NCBI RefSeq assembly: GCF_947497125.1
Contig: NZ_CANMFI010000002.1
Location: forward strand, 62,001 to 126,000
Direction of reading: 5' to 3'
Origin: an uncultured Polaribacter sp.
Lineage (GTDB): Bacteria; Bacteroidota; Bacteroidia; Flavobacteriales; Flavobacteriaceae
DNA length: 64,000 bases
In this document: in pieces, positions 18,201-25,741 of the stretch
How positions within the stretch are numbered: position 1 is the first letter of the stretch
How the letters are laid out: the number at the start of each line of letters is the position of its first letter
Program-made: the position numbers and the translations under genes
The notes under the pieces: model-generated
Databases searched by the model: none
What the model was told of the DNA's origin: nothing
Seen by the model: only the letters and a program-made list of their open reading frames with translations

Positions 18201-18756
18201 GTTTAACTCGGTTTCTAAGCCCGGAATTATAATGTTGGCAATCTTTTTAAGCTTTATAGGTGTTTTTGGTGGTTTGGTAATTTCTGGCGCTCCTTTTGTT
18301 ATTATGATGACAATGGTTGGTATTATATCGCTTGCTGGTATTGTTGTTAATAATGGTGTTGTTTTATTAGATTATGCAGAATTATTAATTAAACGAAGAA
18401 AGCTACAAGATGGTGTTGCAGAAGAAAACTACTTGCCTTTAGATAGCTTGTACGAAACTGTTGTAAAAGCGGGTAAAGCACGTTTAAGACCTGTTTTATT
18501 AACTGCCATTACTACTATTTTAGGTTTAATACCATTGGCAATTGGTTTAAACATCAACTTCTTTACCTTGTTTAGCGAATTTGATGCAAATATTTATATG
18601 GGTGGAGACAATGTTGTTTTTTGGGGACCATTGGCTAAAACAGTAATTTATGGATTATTGATTGCTACCTTTTTAACATTAATTGTAGTGCCAATTTTAT
18701 TCTTTTTAATTACTAAGTTTAAAATGAGAATTAAAGGACAATTAAAAACGTCTTAA
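15283..18756 (+). CDS. RND-family efflux permease
   Basis: Inner-membrane proton-driven exporter, 1157 residues, of the AcrB/MMPL-like HAE group. TM1 is at about 28-46, followed by the porter domain motif PGNTAEDIEKLITNPLE. TM4 contains GLIMGLGMLVDNGIVVVEN with D415 as the proton-relay aspartate. A second half of similar layout has the late TM block near GIVVNNGVVLLDYAELL. It is slightly longer than typical because of inserts around residues 500-560 and near 1100. It is last in the operon, with an intrinsic terminator 24 nt downstream. Substrates cannot be inferred. Confidence 0.94.
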   Translation: MDDKNKQVDKEFKLSSWAINNKTTIYVLMFLFFYLGISAYFTMPRENFPEINETKIYISSVYPGNTAEDIEKLITNPLEDKLKSVSNVVKITSTSQEDYSIVTVEFDESITVDKAKQKVKDEIDQETAGEDWPTFNGAKVTPNVFELSMSEEVPILNINISGNYPVSKLKEYGEFLQDEIEDLTEIKKVDIRGAQDKEVEVAVDIFKMMAAKVSFNDISNAINNGNITMSAGNFITSQQRRTIRIIGEIEKPNDLGDFVIKAENGNPIYLKDVAEIYFKDKDKTTYAREDGHAVVMLDVKKRSGENMVAAADKIGVIVANAKNEYFPKDLQVTIANDQSPKTIGQVDDLVNNIIFGVILVVIVLMFFLGFKNAIFVGFAIPMSMFMSLMILGALGYTLNTMVLFGLIMGLGMLVDNGIVVVENVYRLMDEEGLSRIEAAKKGIGEIAFPIIISTATTVAAFIPLGLWPGIMGQFMVILPITLSIVLGSSLFVAIFFNSVLVSQFMNTEDKDMPLKSIIKLTSIMAIVGLFIFFLGGEYNALGTLIIFTAIMLWAYRLVLRKAANYFQKNTLVTLENWYERQLKKALSGWAPYILISITFVLLIIAFMGFGASVASQRTKIEFFPDNKPNQIVVYIEYPEGTDIEKTNTITKKIEQKVFGVLNQDQYKDGDYNFMIESTVSQVGEGAGNPQTDGGSSAEMPHKGKITASMREYKYRKGEDSEILRQKVQAALVGIYPGVLISVEKDANGPPAGAPINIELNGEDYEELIFTAERMRDYLNTQSIAGVDELKIDVNKSKPGMQVIVDRKKAGELGVSTGQVGQQLRASIFGNKAGIFKENGEDYDIYVRFNKNDRYNKSAVFNQKITFKDQATGKTKEIPVAAVASQKNSSGFSAIKHKNVKRVVTVYSALSPGETDAGAVVAKIQNSMKNFKNLPKGIKIDYTGQIEEQNKQMTFLVGAFFTGLMLIFFILIFQFNSVSKPGIIMLAIFLSFIGVFGGLVISGAPFVIMMTMVGIISLAGIVVNNGVVLLDYAELLIKRRKLQDGVAEENYLPLDSLYETVVKAGKARLRPVLLTAITTILGLIPLAIGLNINFFTLFSEFDANIYMGGDNVVFWGPLAKTVIYGLLIATFLTLIVVPILFFLITKFKMRIKGQLKTS

Positions 18757-18779
18757 AGATTAAATTGTATTAAAATGGA

Positions 18780-18815
18780 ATCCTACAAAGTATAAAATCT
18801 TTGTAGGATTTTTTT
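18780..18815 (+). terminator. Intrinsic terminator of the efflux operon
   Basis: An 11-bp stem (18780-18790 with 18799-18809) has an 8-nt loop and ends in a T7 run. It separates the RND gene from recX. Confidence 0.88.
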
Positions 18816-18829
18816 GTAAGTTTGAAACC

Positions 18830-19309
18830 ATGTTTGAAAAAAAGAAGAAATCTTTTACGGTAGATGAAATTAAACGAAAGCTAGAACATTATTGTGTTTA
18901 CCAAGATAGATGCCATAAAGAAGTGGTACAAAAAATGCATGAATACCAATTGATACCAGAGGCACAAGAAATGATTCTTTTAGATTTACTAAAAGATAAC
19001 TTTTTAAACGAAGAGCGTTTTGCTAAAAGTTTTGCTAGAGGAAAATTCAGAATTAAGAGTTGGGGAAAACAACGCATTGTTAGAGAACTAAAATTTAAAG
19101 AAATTTCGGCCTACAATATTAAAACAGCTTTAAAAGAAATTGACGAAACTGAGTATATTGAAACCATTTATAGAATTACTGAAAACAGAAATAACGTAAT
19201 TTCTGAACCTAATATTTTTAAAAGAAAGAAAAAGCTAATCGAGTTTTTAATGAGAAAAGGTTTTGAAGCAGCATTAATTTACAAAACAGTAAATGATGTT
19301 GTAGACTAG
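18830..19309 (+). CDS. recX: RecX-family regulatory protein
   Basis: Modulator of RecA filament growth, 159 residues, made of three-helix repeats. Recognisable RecX features are VDEIKRKLEHYCVYQDRCHKE at the N-terminus, LLKDNFLNEERFAKSFARGKF and WGKQRIVRELKFK in the middle repeat. recA is not adjacent. The gene starts only about 20 nt after the terminator of the efflux operon, so its promoter overlaps that region or it depends on readthrough. Confidence 0.9.
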   Translation: MFEKKKKSFTVDEIKRKLEHYCVYQDRCHKEVVQKMHEYQLIPEAQEMILLDLLKDNFLNEERFAKSFARGKFRIKSWGKQRIVRELKFKEISAYNIKTALKEIDETEYIETIYRITENRNNVISEPNIFKRKKKLIEFLMRKGFEAALIYKTVNDVVD

Positions 19310-19330
19310 CATAATAGCTTGCAAAATAGG

Positions 19331-19408
19331 TTAGCCCTGATAGAGCGGTTTGTTTAAGCTCTCACGCTTTTGGGCGTGAAGCGAGTAGCGAAAGCAGGAA
19401 ATAGCTAC
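19331..19408. repeat. Dispersed palindromic repeat, copy A
   Basis: A REP-like hairpin element between recX and a convergent lipoprotein gene. The inner stem TCACGC/GCGTGA (19362-19367 with 19374-19379) sits on CTC/GAG. Outer pairing is TAGC-CCTG with CAGG-GCTA (19332-19339 with 19395-19407). The core TTTAAGCTC and AAGCGAGT is shared with the copies at 29445 and 53897, while stem bases differ with compensation. Confidence 0.8.
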
Positions 19409-19413
19409 TTATA

Positions 19414-19932
19414 TTATTGAGGCAACTTTGCTATGAAAATAGAATCGTTCTTTTGCTTTAGTTTTATAATGTTTTGTACATCTTCATTTGGGATTGCAAC
19501 CGATAAAACATAGTGTTTAATAAGCCAAGAACCGTTCTTTTTTTGAAGCACTCCAGAACCTCTGCAAGTTCCCATCCAAGTGGTTAAAAGCTCATCGAAC
19601 CAAACAAAATCTTGATTTTCGTTTGTATAAATATTTCTATCAATTGCTTTAAAACTCCATGCTTTTCCGTTATCAAAATAAGGTTTACTAAATTTAGAAA
19701 ACTCATTTTTAGACCAATTTTCTGTGGCATCTGTTCCTATAAAAACCGCAAGGCTATCCATTTTATTAAAATACTCTTGATAGTTTGCTTCAGAAGCTGC
19801 TTGATGCCAATTGTCTAATAAAAAACTAATACTTGCCTCTAATTCTTGCTGATTAACTTTCGGTTTTTCTACTGTTTTATTACACCCTAAAAAAGTGACT
19901 AAAAACAGTAAAAAAATTACTCTATGTATCAT
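19414..19932 (-). CDS. SnoaL/NTF2-like fold lipoprotein
   Basis: Predicted lipoprotein of 172 residues (lipobox FLGC, lipidated C17) with an NTF2/SnoaL-like domain. The pattern includes LDNWHQAASEANYQEYFNKM, ENWSKNEF, VWFDELLTTWMGTCRGSGVL and KKNGSWLIKHYVLS, matching the small alpha+beta cone fold used for ligand binding or minor enzymatic roles. No catalytic assignment is possible. Its ATG overlaps the stop of the upstream lipoprotein gene by 4 nt (ATGA), indicating translational coupling. Confidence 0.75.
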   Translation of the reverse strand: MIHRVIFLLFLVTFLGCNKTVEKPKVNQQELEASISFLLDNWHQAASEANYQEYFNKMDSLAVFIGTDATENWSKNEFSKFSKPYFDNGKAWSFKAIDRNIYTNENQDFVWFDELLTTWMGTCRGSGVLQKKNGSWLIKHYVLSVAIPNEDVQNIIKLKQKNDSIFIAKLPQ

Positions 19933-20570
19933 TTTTTATCTTTTAAATTTCTTTTAGGAACGGGCAGTTTTAATTGCTTCTTTTTAAGCATGGCTTCTTT
20001 CTTATTGCTAAGAATAGATTTTTTAGAAATACTATCTATCTGCGTAGAGTCGATGCCAATATAATCTATCGGAATCGTCATCATATCTTCGAACTCTTTT
20101 TTGGTAAGTAAGTTGTTTATTTTACTATTTACAGCAGAAAAAGCTTCAAGAGTTTTGGATACTTGCATATTTACTTCCGATGAAGAAATTGCAGGTATAT
20201 CTGTTAAATCTGCCAAACGCAATGCTTCATTATAAAAAACATTTACACGAGCTTTAAATGAGGGTAAATTAAATGTTTTTGGCGAAATACTATCTTTTAA
20301 TTCTTTTACAAGGCCTTTTAGCTCTAAAGCATTAATTAATGCTTCATTAGGAGATACGTTTTCGAACCTTTTGATAAAAACATTTAATGTATTTAAAGCT
20401 TTCCAGTCTTCTATTTGTTTATTAAACTTTGGTTTTACAGCTTCAACAGGCTGTTGCTGATAGGTTATACTTAAAGCATTTTTTTGTTGACTAACATTTA
20501 AAGTTTCATCTTTTTTTGAACTGCAAGAAAAGAGAATAATGCTAAAGAAAAGGTAAATAAAAGGTTTCAC
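19929..20570 (-). CDS. Lipoprotein of unknown function
   Basis: I do not recognise this 213-residue protein. The N-terminus is a lipoprotein signal (IILFSC, lipidated C16), followed by a mostly helical, charged body with a helix-rich middle (LNTLNVFIKRFENVSPNEAL) and a very basic C-terminal tail (KKEAMLKKKQLKLPVPKRNL). It is the first gene of a two-gene unit with the NTF2-like lipoprotein and overlaps it by 4 nt. The pair may act together in the envelope. Confidence 0.65.
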   Translation of the reverse strand: MKPFIYLFFSIILFSCSSKKDETLNVSQQKNALSITYQQQPVEAVKPKFNKQIEDWKALNTLNVFIKRFENVSPNEALINALELKGLVKELKDSISPKTFNLPSFKARVNVFYNEALRLADLTDIPAISSSEVNMQVSKTLEAFSAVNSKINNLLTKKEFEDMMTIPIDYIGIDSTQIDSISKKSILSNKKEAMLKKKQLKLPVPKRNLKDKK

Positions 20571-20716
20571 AATTAATAAATATTAAAAGAGTAAAAATAC
20601 ACTTTTAAAAGCAGTAATTATCATTTTAATAAAATTGTAATAAACAGGCACTTATTTTATTAATTTTTATTGAATAAATATTTATATTAAAGTTATTTAC
20701 GAATACCAAAATTAAG

Positions 20717-20724
20717 TACTTTTG
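20717..20724 (+). promoter_or_regulatory. Promoter -7 element of the SDR dehydrogenase gene
   Basis: TACTTTTG, an exact TAnnTTTG match, 29 nt upstream of the ATG. A weaker TTTA at 20696-20699 with 17-nt spacing could serve as the -33 box. Confidence 0.5.
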
Positions 20725-20753
20725 TTTTTATTAAAATCATAATTACATAAAAT

Positions 20754-21707
20754 ATGAGCGAAATCATTTTGGTTTTGGGCGCTGGCGGTCAAATTGGTGT
20801 AGAACTTACACTAAAACTTCGCAATATATATGGCAATAACAGTGTTATTGCTTCAGATATTAGAAAAGATACAGAAAGTAGTTTACCCAACGGTCCTTTT
20901 GAAGTTATTGACGCTACAGACCAAGCAACTATTTTAAAAATAATTAAAAAATACAATGTTACTCAGGTATATTTATTAGCAGCAATGCTCTCTGCAACAG
21001 CAGAAAAATACCCAGAAAAAGCATGGAGTTTAAACATGAATTCTTTACTTGCAGTTTTAAACTTGGCAAAAGATAAACACATAAAACAAGTTTATTGGCC
21101 AAGTTCTATTGCTGTTTTTGGCCCTAATACTCCTAAAACAAATACACCACAAAACACCATAATGCAACCTAGTACGGTTTACGGAATTAGTAAAGTTTCG
21201 GGCGAATATTGGTGTAAATATTATCATGAAAAATATGGTGTTGATGTTAGAAGCCTTCGCTACCCTGGTGTTATTTCTTGGAAAACAAAACCAGGTGGCG
21301 GCACTACAGACTATGCCGTTGATATTTATTTTAACGCCATTGAAAAAGGTGCTTATGAATGCTACTTGTCTAAAAACACCAGACTACCAATGATGTATAT
21401 GAATGATGCTGTAAATGCAACCATACAATTAATGCAAGCCAACACCAATGCTATAAAAAATAGAACTGGTTATAATTTAGCGGCCATGAGCTTTACACCT
21501 CAAGAAATTGCCCAAGAAATACAGCAACAAATTGCTGATTTTAAAATAACATATAAAACCGACTTTAGACAAGAAATTGCAGATAGCTGGCCAGCTACTA
21601 TAGATGATTCTGAAGCCAGAAGAGATTGGAACTGGAACCATCAATTTGATTTATCTTCTATGACAAAAGATATTATTACTAATATCAAAACAGAAAAAAA
21701 CCTTTAA
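20754..21707 (+). CDS. SDR-type NAD-dependent L-threonine 3-dehydrogenase-like epimerase-family protein
   Basis: Extended short-chain dehydrogenase of 317 residues. The N-terminal NAD motif GAGGQIG is at 9-15 (GxxGxxG), a serine pair is at S117-S118 (PSSIAVFG), and the catalytic YxxxK is Y143/K147 in TVYGISK. The sequence pattern (PGVISWKTKPGGGTTDYAV and LPMMYMNDAV) matches the short-chain L-threonine dehydrogenase group, which oxidises threonine to 2-amino-3-ketobutyrate, rather than UDP-galactose epimerases. No Kbl partner gene is adjacent. A gap of 50 nt separates it from the next gene. Confidence 0.82.
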   Translation: MSEIILVLGAGGQIGVELTLKLRNIYGNNSVIASDIRKDTESSLPNGPFEVIDATDQATILKIIKKYNVTQVYLLAAMLSATAEKYPEKAWSLNMNSLLAVLNLAKDKHIKQVYWPSSIAVFGPNTPKTNTPQNTIMQPSTVYGISKVSGEYWCKYYHEKYGVDVRSLRYPGVISWKTKPGGGTTDYAVDIYFNAIEKGAYECYLSKNTRLPMMYMNDAVNATIQLMQANTNAIKNRTGYNLAAMSFTPQEIAQEIQQQIADFKITYKTDFRQEIADSWPATIDDSEARRDWNWNHQFDLSSMTKDIITNIKTEKNL

Positions 21708-21757
21708 TGTAAGGTATTTTGTTTTTTACGTCTACCTTAGCATTAAAACAATAAAAG

Positions 21758-22357
21758 ATGAAAGATATTATTGAAAAGAGTTTACAAAATACCCTCACAT
21801 ATACTTCATATAGAGAAAAAGTAATAGAATTATTAAGTGAAAATAAATCTACAGGTCATGTACAATCTGATGACTTGACTAACTATAGTTTGTTAAATGA
21901 TAAGCGGATGAAAAGGTTAGACAAAACCATTAAATTATCTGACAAAACTATTGCAAAAATTAAAGAATTGAAGCAACCACAAACATGGTTGGTAATTACA
22001 GAAGGATGGTGTGGCGATGCAGCTCAAAATTTGCCTGTAATTAATAAGTTAGCAGAAATAAACGATCTAATCGACCTTAAAATTGTTTTAAGAGACGATC
22101 ATCAAGAATTAATGAATTTATTTTTAACTAATGGCGGAATGGCGATTCCTAAATTAATTGCATTAGACAGCAAAAATGAAGTGTTAAATACTTGGGGACC
22201 TAGACCAAGCACTGCTACCCAAATGGTTGCAGACTACAAAAAGGCCAAAGGTAGCTTAGACGCAGATTTTAAGCAAGATTTACAAGTATGGTACAACAAA
22301 AATAAAGGGCAAAACGTACAAGAAGACTTTATAGAAATGGTTGAAAAACAACAATAA
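21758..22357 (+). CDS. Monothiol thioredoxin-like family protein
   Basis: Cytosolic protein of 199 residues with a C-terminal thioredoxin-like domain (about 70-175) preceded by a helical N-terminal region. The active-site position reads EGWCGDAAQ: C85 is the only cysteine in the protein, and the usual resolving cysteine is replaced by alanine. A cis-proline-type segment (GGMAIPKLI) is present. A monothiol site suggests binding, glutathionylation or a bacillithiol-linked role rather than disulfide reduction. It is followed by a clear intrinsic terminator. Confidence 0.75.
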   Translation: MKDIIEKSLQNTLTYTSYREKVIELLSENKSTGHVQSDDLTNYSLLNDKRMKRLDKTIKLSDKTIAKIKELKQPQTWLVITEGWCGDAAQNLPVINKLAEINDLIDLKIVLRDDHQELMNLFLTNGGMAIPKLIALDSKNEVLNTWGPRPSTATQMVADYKKAKGSLDADFKQDLQVWYNKNKGQNVQEDFIEMVEKQQ

Positions 22358-22389
22358 ATATTACTTTTTAAGTGATATTTCACAAATTT

Positions 22390-22428
22390 AAAATCGGAAA
22401 TTAATAATTTAATTTCCGATTTTTCTTT
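22390..22428 (+). terminator. Intrinsic terminator
   Basis: A 13-bp stem (22390-22402 with 22411-22423) precedes a T-rich tract to about 22428. It ends the thioredoxin-like gene transcript. Confidence 0.8.
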
Positions 22429-22432
22429 TCTG

Positions 22433-22440
22433 TATCTTTG
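22433..22440 (+). promoter_or_regulatory. Promoter -7 element
   Basis: TATCTTTG, an exact TAnnTTTG match just after the terminator, 18 nt upstream of the 22459 gene. The -33 region would lie inside the terminator stem. Confidence 0.5.
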
Positions 22441-22458
22441 CCAAATAAATAACACACA

Positions 22459-22956
22459 ATGTTAACAGAATACTCTAAAATTACTGATGATGCTAAAGTA
22501 TGGGTGTACCCATCGAGCAGAAAATTTTATCCGAATGAAATTGCAGAAGTTGAAGAAAAAATTAAATTATTTATAGAGAACTGGAAACCTGAAGATGAAA
22601 ACTTTAAAGCTTCTTACCAGTTTTTATACAATAGATTTATTGTTCTGTTTGCAGATGATGAAGCTTCAAATCTTACAAGTGCAGATATCGATGCCTCTGT
22701 CTCTTTTATTTTAAACCTACAAGAAGAATATAAAATTGAGCTTTTAGATAAAATGAATGCTTGTTTTAAGCAAGGTGAGTTTGTACAATATAAAGACTTA
22801 AAAGAGTTTAAAAAATTATTAAAAAACAGAGCTCTAACTGCTAAAAGCATCATTTTTGATAACTTAATAACCACCAAAGTAGATTTCGAAAATAATTGGG
22901 AAATTCCTCTTGAAGATAGTTGGTACAATAGATACCTGTATAAATTAATGGTCTAA
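22459..22956 (+). CDS. Conserved Bacteroidetes protein (often labelled ABC transporter ATPase, without ATPase motifs)
   Basis: A 165-residue soluble helical protein of a family common in Bacteroidetes. As I recall, databases often name it ABC transporter ATPase, but no Walker A, signature or Walker B motif can be seen here. Recognisable features are VWVYPSSRKFYPNEIAEVEE near the N-terminus and EIPLEDSWYNRYLYKL at the C-terminus. Function unknown. It is transcribed from its own promoter and overlaps the convergent MazG-like gene by 12 nt at the 3' ends. Confidence 0.75.
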   Translation: MLTEYSKITDDAKVWVYPSSRKFYPNEIAEVEEKIKLFIENWKPEDENFKASYQFLYNRFIVLFADDEASNLTSADIDASVSFILNLQEEYKIELLDKMNACFKQGEFVQYKDLKEFKKLLKNRALTAKSIIFDNLITTKVDFENNWEIPLEDSWYNRYLYKLMV

Positions 22957-23331
22957 AATAGCTGCAATATTAGGTTTAAAATAATTTGGCCCTTTTAATA
23001 CTTTACCGTCTTCTCTGTAAATAGGTTTACCATCTTCCCCTAATTTACTCATATTACTGTGTTGTATCTCATTAAAAACATCGGTTATTTTGTCTTGTAA
23101 ACCATGCTCTATAATTGTACCACATAAAATATATAACATATCGCCCAAGGCATCTGCAATTTCTACCAAATCATTATTTTCTGCAGCCTCCAAATATTCT
23201 TCGTTTTCTTCTTTCATTAAATTAAATCGAAGTGTTGTTCTATCATTACCAATTTTTGCAATTGGTTTTTGATTCATGTTTAATTTAAAAGCGGTATGAA
23301 ATGCTGTTACTGCTGCTAATTTATCTTTCAT
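22945..23331 (-). CDS. MazG-like nucleotide pyrophosphohydrolase
   Basis: All-alpha NTP pyrophosphohydrolase family protein of 128 residues. The metal-binding signature is visible as EENEE (41-45) and EIADALGD (57-64), giving the ExxE and ExxD pattern that holds magnesium. The C-terminus has DGKPIYREDGKVLKGPNYF, seen in short MazG-like proteins. It likely cleaves non-canonical or excess NTPs to NMP plus pyrophosphate; substrate preference cannot be read. It is monocistronic and convergent with the 22459 gene. Confidence 0.82.
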   Translation of the reverse strand: MKDKLAAVTAFHTAFKLNMNQKPIAKIGNDRTTLRFNLMKEENEEYLEAAENNDLVEIADALGDMLYILCGTIIEHGLQDKITDVFNEIQHSNMSKLGEDGKPIYREDGKVLKGPNYFKPNIAAILDH

Positions 23332-23534
23332 CTTATTTAATATATAATGTGTTAAAACAAATTAATCTAAGTATTTTATTTTAATAGAAGTTACTCTAAA
23401 ACAGTTAACTTGTTGAATAAATTTGTAATTTTGTAAAAATTAAAGTGATTAATTTTCTGTAGACAAGATATTAAAACTTTTTTACAAAACACAAATTTTA
23501 TTGTGTGGTATTGATCGATTTAAATTAAATTAAA

Positions 23535-23744
23535 ATGATGTTTTTAGCTGCTTATTTTACTCCTGGTCGTATTGCTTTTATGATTTTTTTTATAGTTTCT
23601 TTTATAACTTTAATGATCTACAGCTATCGAAAAGACATAAAAAACCATAACAGATATTACAAAGGTGCTGGTAAAAAAGTAGTTATTTACTGTATTCTTA
23701 CCATCGCTATTTTTGTAGCAATTCGCTTTTTATTTGGCAATTAA
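23535..23744 (+). CDS. Small two-helix membrane protein
   Basis: A 69-residue integral membrane protein of unknown function. Two hydrophobic segments (about 10-28 and 47-65) flank a basic loop, YRKDIKNHNRYYKGAGKK. The start could be either of the two leading Met codons. Its stop overlaps the stop of the convergent potassium channel gene by 4 nt. A TAATTTTG element at 23426 is the only promoter-like sequence upstream and lies rather far away. Confidence 0.65.
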   Translation: MMFLAAYFTPGRIAFMIFFIVSFITLMIYSYRKDIKNHNRYYKGAGKKVVIYCILTIAIFVAIRFLFGN

Positions 23745-24667
23745 TTAGCTGCCATTTTTTCTACAGCGCTTAATTTCTGATGATCTAAAACCGTGTATCC
23801 TTCGTTATTTATACTCGCAGAAGGCACATATTTTACATCTAAAACAAGTTTGTTAAAGTCATAAGAATAAATTTGATATACCTTTTGTGCAAAAGACTCT
23901 TCGTGATAATTAACTAAAATGTACATAAAGGCATCTAAGTTTTCTATTTCTTTATTGGTGTATTTATACAACGGGCTTTTATCATCTATTTCATGAACAA
24001 CCGTCCAGATTGTAGGTAAATACATAATTTTATTACGCTCTAGATTTAATGTGTAAAAGTTACGTTTTAATTCTTGATTTTCATCTTTTTCTGTTATCGA
24101 TAATGTTACTGTAATTTCGGGTTCTATCATTACAGTTTTTCTACTATTCATTAAGCGAAACATAAGTGCTCTGTCTTTTTTAAAAGGCCTAAGAATTAGG
24201 TTGTCGCTAAATTTTAAATTGGCTTTTGGTTTCGAAAATCGACCGTATAACAAACCAGTTATAAAAGAAAAACTTAACAAACCAATCATTGCCTCAAAAG
24301 CGGCAATAAAATTAGCCAACAAACCATTGGGTGCTATGCCACCATAACCAACCGTTGTTAATGTTTGTGTACTAAAAAAGAATCCGTTTAAAAAATCGTC
24401 TAAAAAGACACCTTTTGATTTCGTAATTTCTTCGATACCAATTGCCACATATAACATGCCAAAAAACACATTTAAAAAGACATAAGAAATTAGAATTAAA
24501 AGAAAAAAATGAGGCCATGAAATTTCGGTAAAATAAGAGTACAAATCACCAATACTTCTTTTTTTATTGATATGTAAAACATTGCTTGTACCGGTATCAC
24601 TAATAATACCTTTTGCATTGTGTTTGGTTGCATAACCAAAACCCGGATCTTTAACTTTCTGTGCCAT
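23741..24667 (-). CDS. Inward-rectifier (KirBac-type) potassium channel
   Basis: Two-TM potassium channel of 308 residues. TM1 is at about 53-77, followed by a pore helix. The selectivity filter TVGYGG is at 105-110 (TLTTVGYGG), and TM2 is at about 117-140. The C-terminal cytoplasmic beta-sandwich (about 150-300) has the Kir signature region LMFRLMNSRKTVMIEPEITV. It would conduct potassium and respond to cytoplasmic ligands or lipids. It starts 1 nt after the tag stop, so the two are co-transcribed despite unrelated functions. Confidence 0.92.
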   Translation of the reverse strand: MAQKVKDPGFGYATKHNAKGIISDTGTSNVLHINKKRSIGDLYSYFTEISWPHFFLLILISYVFLNVFFGMLYVAIGIEEITKSKGVFLDDFLNGFFFSTQTLTTVGYGGIAPNGLLANFIAAFEAMIGLLSFSFITGLLYGRFSKPKANLKFSDNLILRPFKKDRALMFRLMNSRKTVMIEPEITVTLSITEKDENQELKRNFYTLNLERNKIMYLPTIWTVVHEIDDKSPLYKYTNKEIENLDAFMYILVNYHEESFAQKVYQIYSYDFNKLVLDVKYVPSASINNEGYTVLDHQKLSAVEKMAAN

Positions 24668-24668
24668 T

Positions 24669-25235
24669 TTATTTTTCTAAATCTAAATACTTAAAACAAT
24701 ATTTTGTGTGGTCGTTTACCATGCCAATAGCTTGCATATATGCATAAACCACTGTAGAACCTACAAATTTAAAACCCCTTTTCTTAAGGTCTTTAGAAAT
24801 TTGGTCTGATAGTTTTGTTGTTGCAGGCACTTCTGTTCGGTCTGTAAATTGATTAATTATTGGTTTATTATTTACATAAGACCATATAAAGTTAGAAAAA
24901 GAGCCAAACTCTTGTTGTGTCTTAATAAATAATTGTGCGTTTGTTATAGCGCTTTTTATTTTTAGCCTATTTCTAATAATTCCTGAATCTTGTAAAAGAG
25001 AATCGTATTTAGTTTGTTTGTATTTGGCTATTTTATGATAGTCAAAATTATTAAATGCTTTTCTAAAATTTTCTCTTTTATTTAAAATTGTAATCCAACT
25101 TAACCCTGCCTGAAAGGTTTCTAAAACTAAAAACTCGAAAAGGGTTTCATCATCATAAACAGGTGTACACCATTCAACATCATGATATTCTTGATATAAT
25201 TTACTATCTGTAACCCAATCGCATCTGTGCTTCAT
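24669..25235 (-). CDS. tag: DNA-3-methyladenine glycosylase I
   Basis: Base-excision repair glycosylase that removes 3-methyladenine, 188 residues. It has the family start RCDWVTDSKLYQEYHDVEWC with the first zinc-ligand cysteine, conserved ETFQAGLSW with the catalytic-pocket glutamate and tryptophan, and the C-terminal KFVGSTVVYAYMQAIGMVNDH with the second metal-ligand histidine. The later zinc ligands (H, then C in KYCF) are also present. It is the first gene of a two-gene unit with the Kir channel. Confidence 0.94.
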   Translation of the reverse strand: MKHRCDWVTDSKLYQEYHDVEWCTPVYDDETLFEFLVLETFQAGLSWITILNKRENFRKAFNNFDYHKIAKYKQTKYDSLLQDSGIIRNRLKIKSAITNAQLFIKTQQEFGSFSNFIWSYVNNKPIINQFTDRTEVPATTKLSDQISKDLKKRGFKFVGSTVVYAYMQAIGMVNDHTKYCFKYLDLEK

Positions 25236-25324
25236 TTTTTTAAGTTGAAATTACTGTTAAAAATACTTATATCATTCACGTTTCATATTTTTTTTGCAAC
25301 TTTACAATAATTAATGTCTTAACT

Positions 25325-25741
25325 ATGAAAAAAATTCAAAACTTTATATTCTTAATTTTTATATTTCTGATTTTAATTGCCTGTGGTTCATCAAAAATAA
25401 ATAAAGAAAAACCTGTAGTTATTGCTAATGACAGCTTATCATACGAAGTAATAATTATAGACAACGGTTTTAACTTGTATTTAAATTCTGTAGCGCAACC
25501 CAGAAAGTATTATTCGCAACAATACCTAGAAAGTAGAAATTATATGTTTGTAACTACCTGGAATATAAGAGCTCAAAATCCGTTACAATTTAACCCAAAT
25601 ATTTACGAAAACACAATCGAATATACCAATACTATTGATTATGGCTACGAGGTAAATTACCTGCTATTTAACTATTTTATGTTTGCTCAACAGAAATATA
25701 AAATGAGTTTAAACGGTGGTTTTAATAATCGAATTAGATAG
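25325..25741 (+). CDS. DUF6146-like small lipoprotein
   Basis: Predicted lipoprotein of 138 residues (lipobox LIAC, lipidated C20). The mature part has the pattern YEVIIIDNGFNLYLNSVAQP, then KYYSQQYLESRNYMFVTTWN, and ends in an aromatic-rich region. This resembles flavobacterial DUF6146 proteins; I am only moderately sure of the family number. Function unknown. It overlaps the convergent folA gene by 8 nt. Confidence 0.7.
   Translation: MKKIQNFIFLIFIFLILIACGSSKINKEKPVVIANDSLSYEVIIIDNGFNLYLNSVAQPRKYYSQQYLESRNYMFVTTWNIRAQNPLQFNPNIYENTIEYTNTIDYGYEVNYLLFNYFMFAQQKYKMSLNGGFNNRIR

Noticed and set aside
22945..22956. Antisense control between overlapping convergent genes
   Set aside because: A 12-nt overlap of stop regions is common in dense genomes and gives no specific evidence of regulation.
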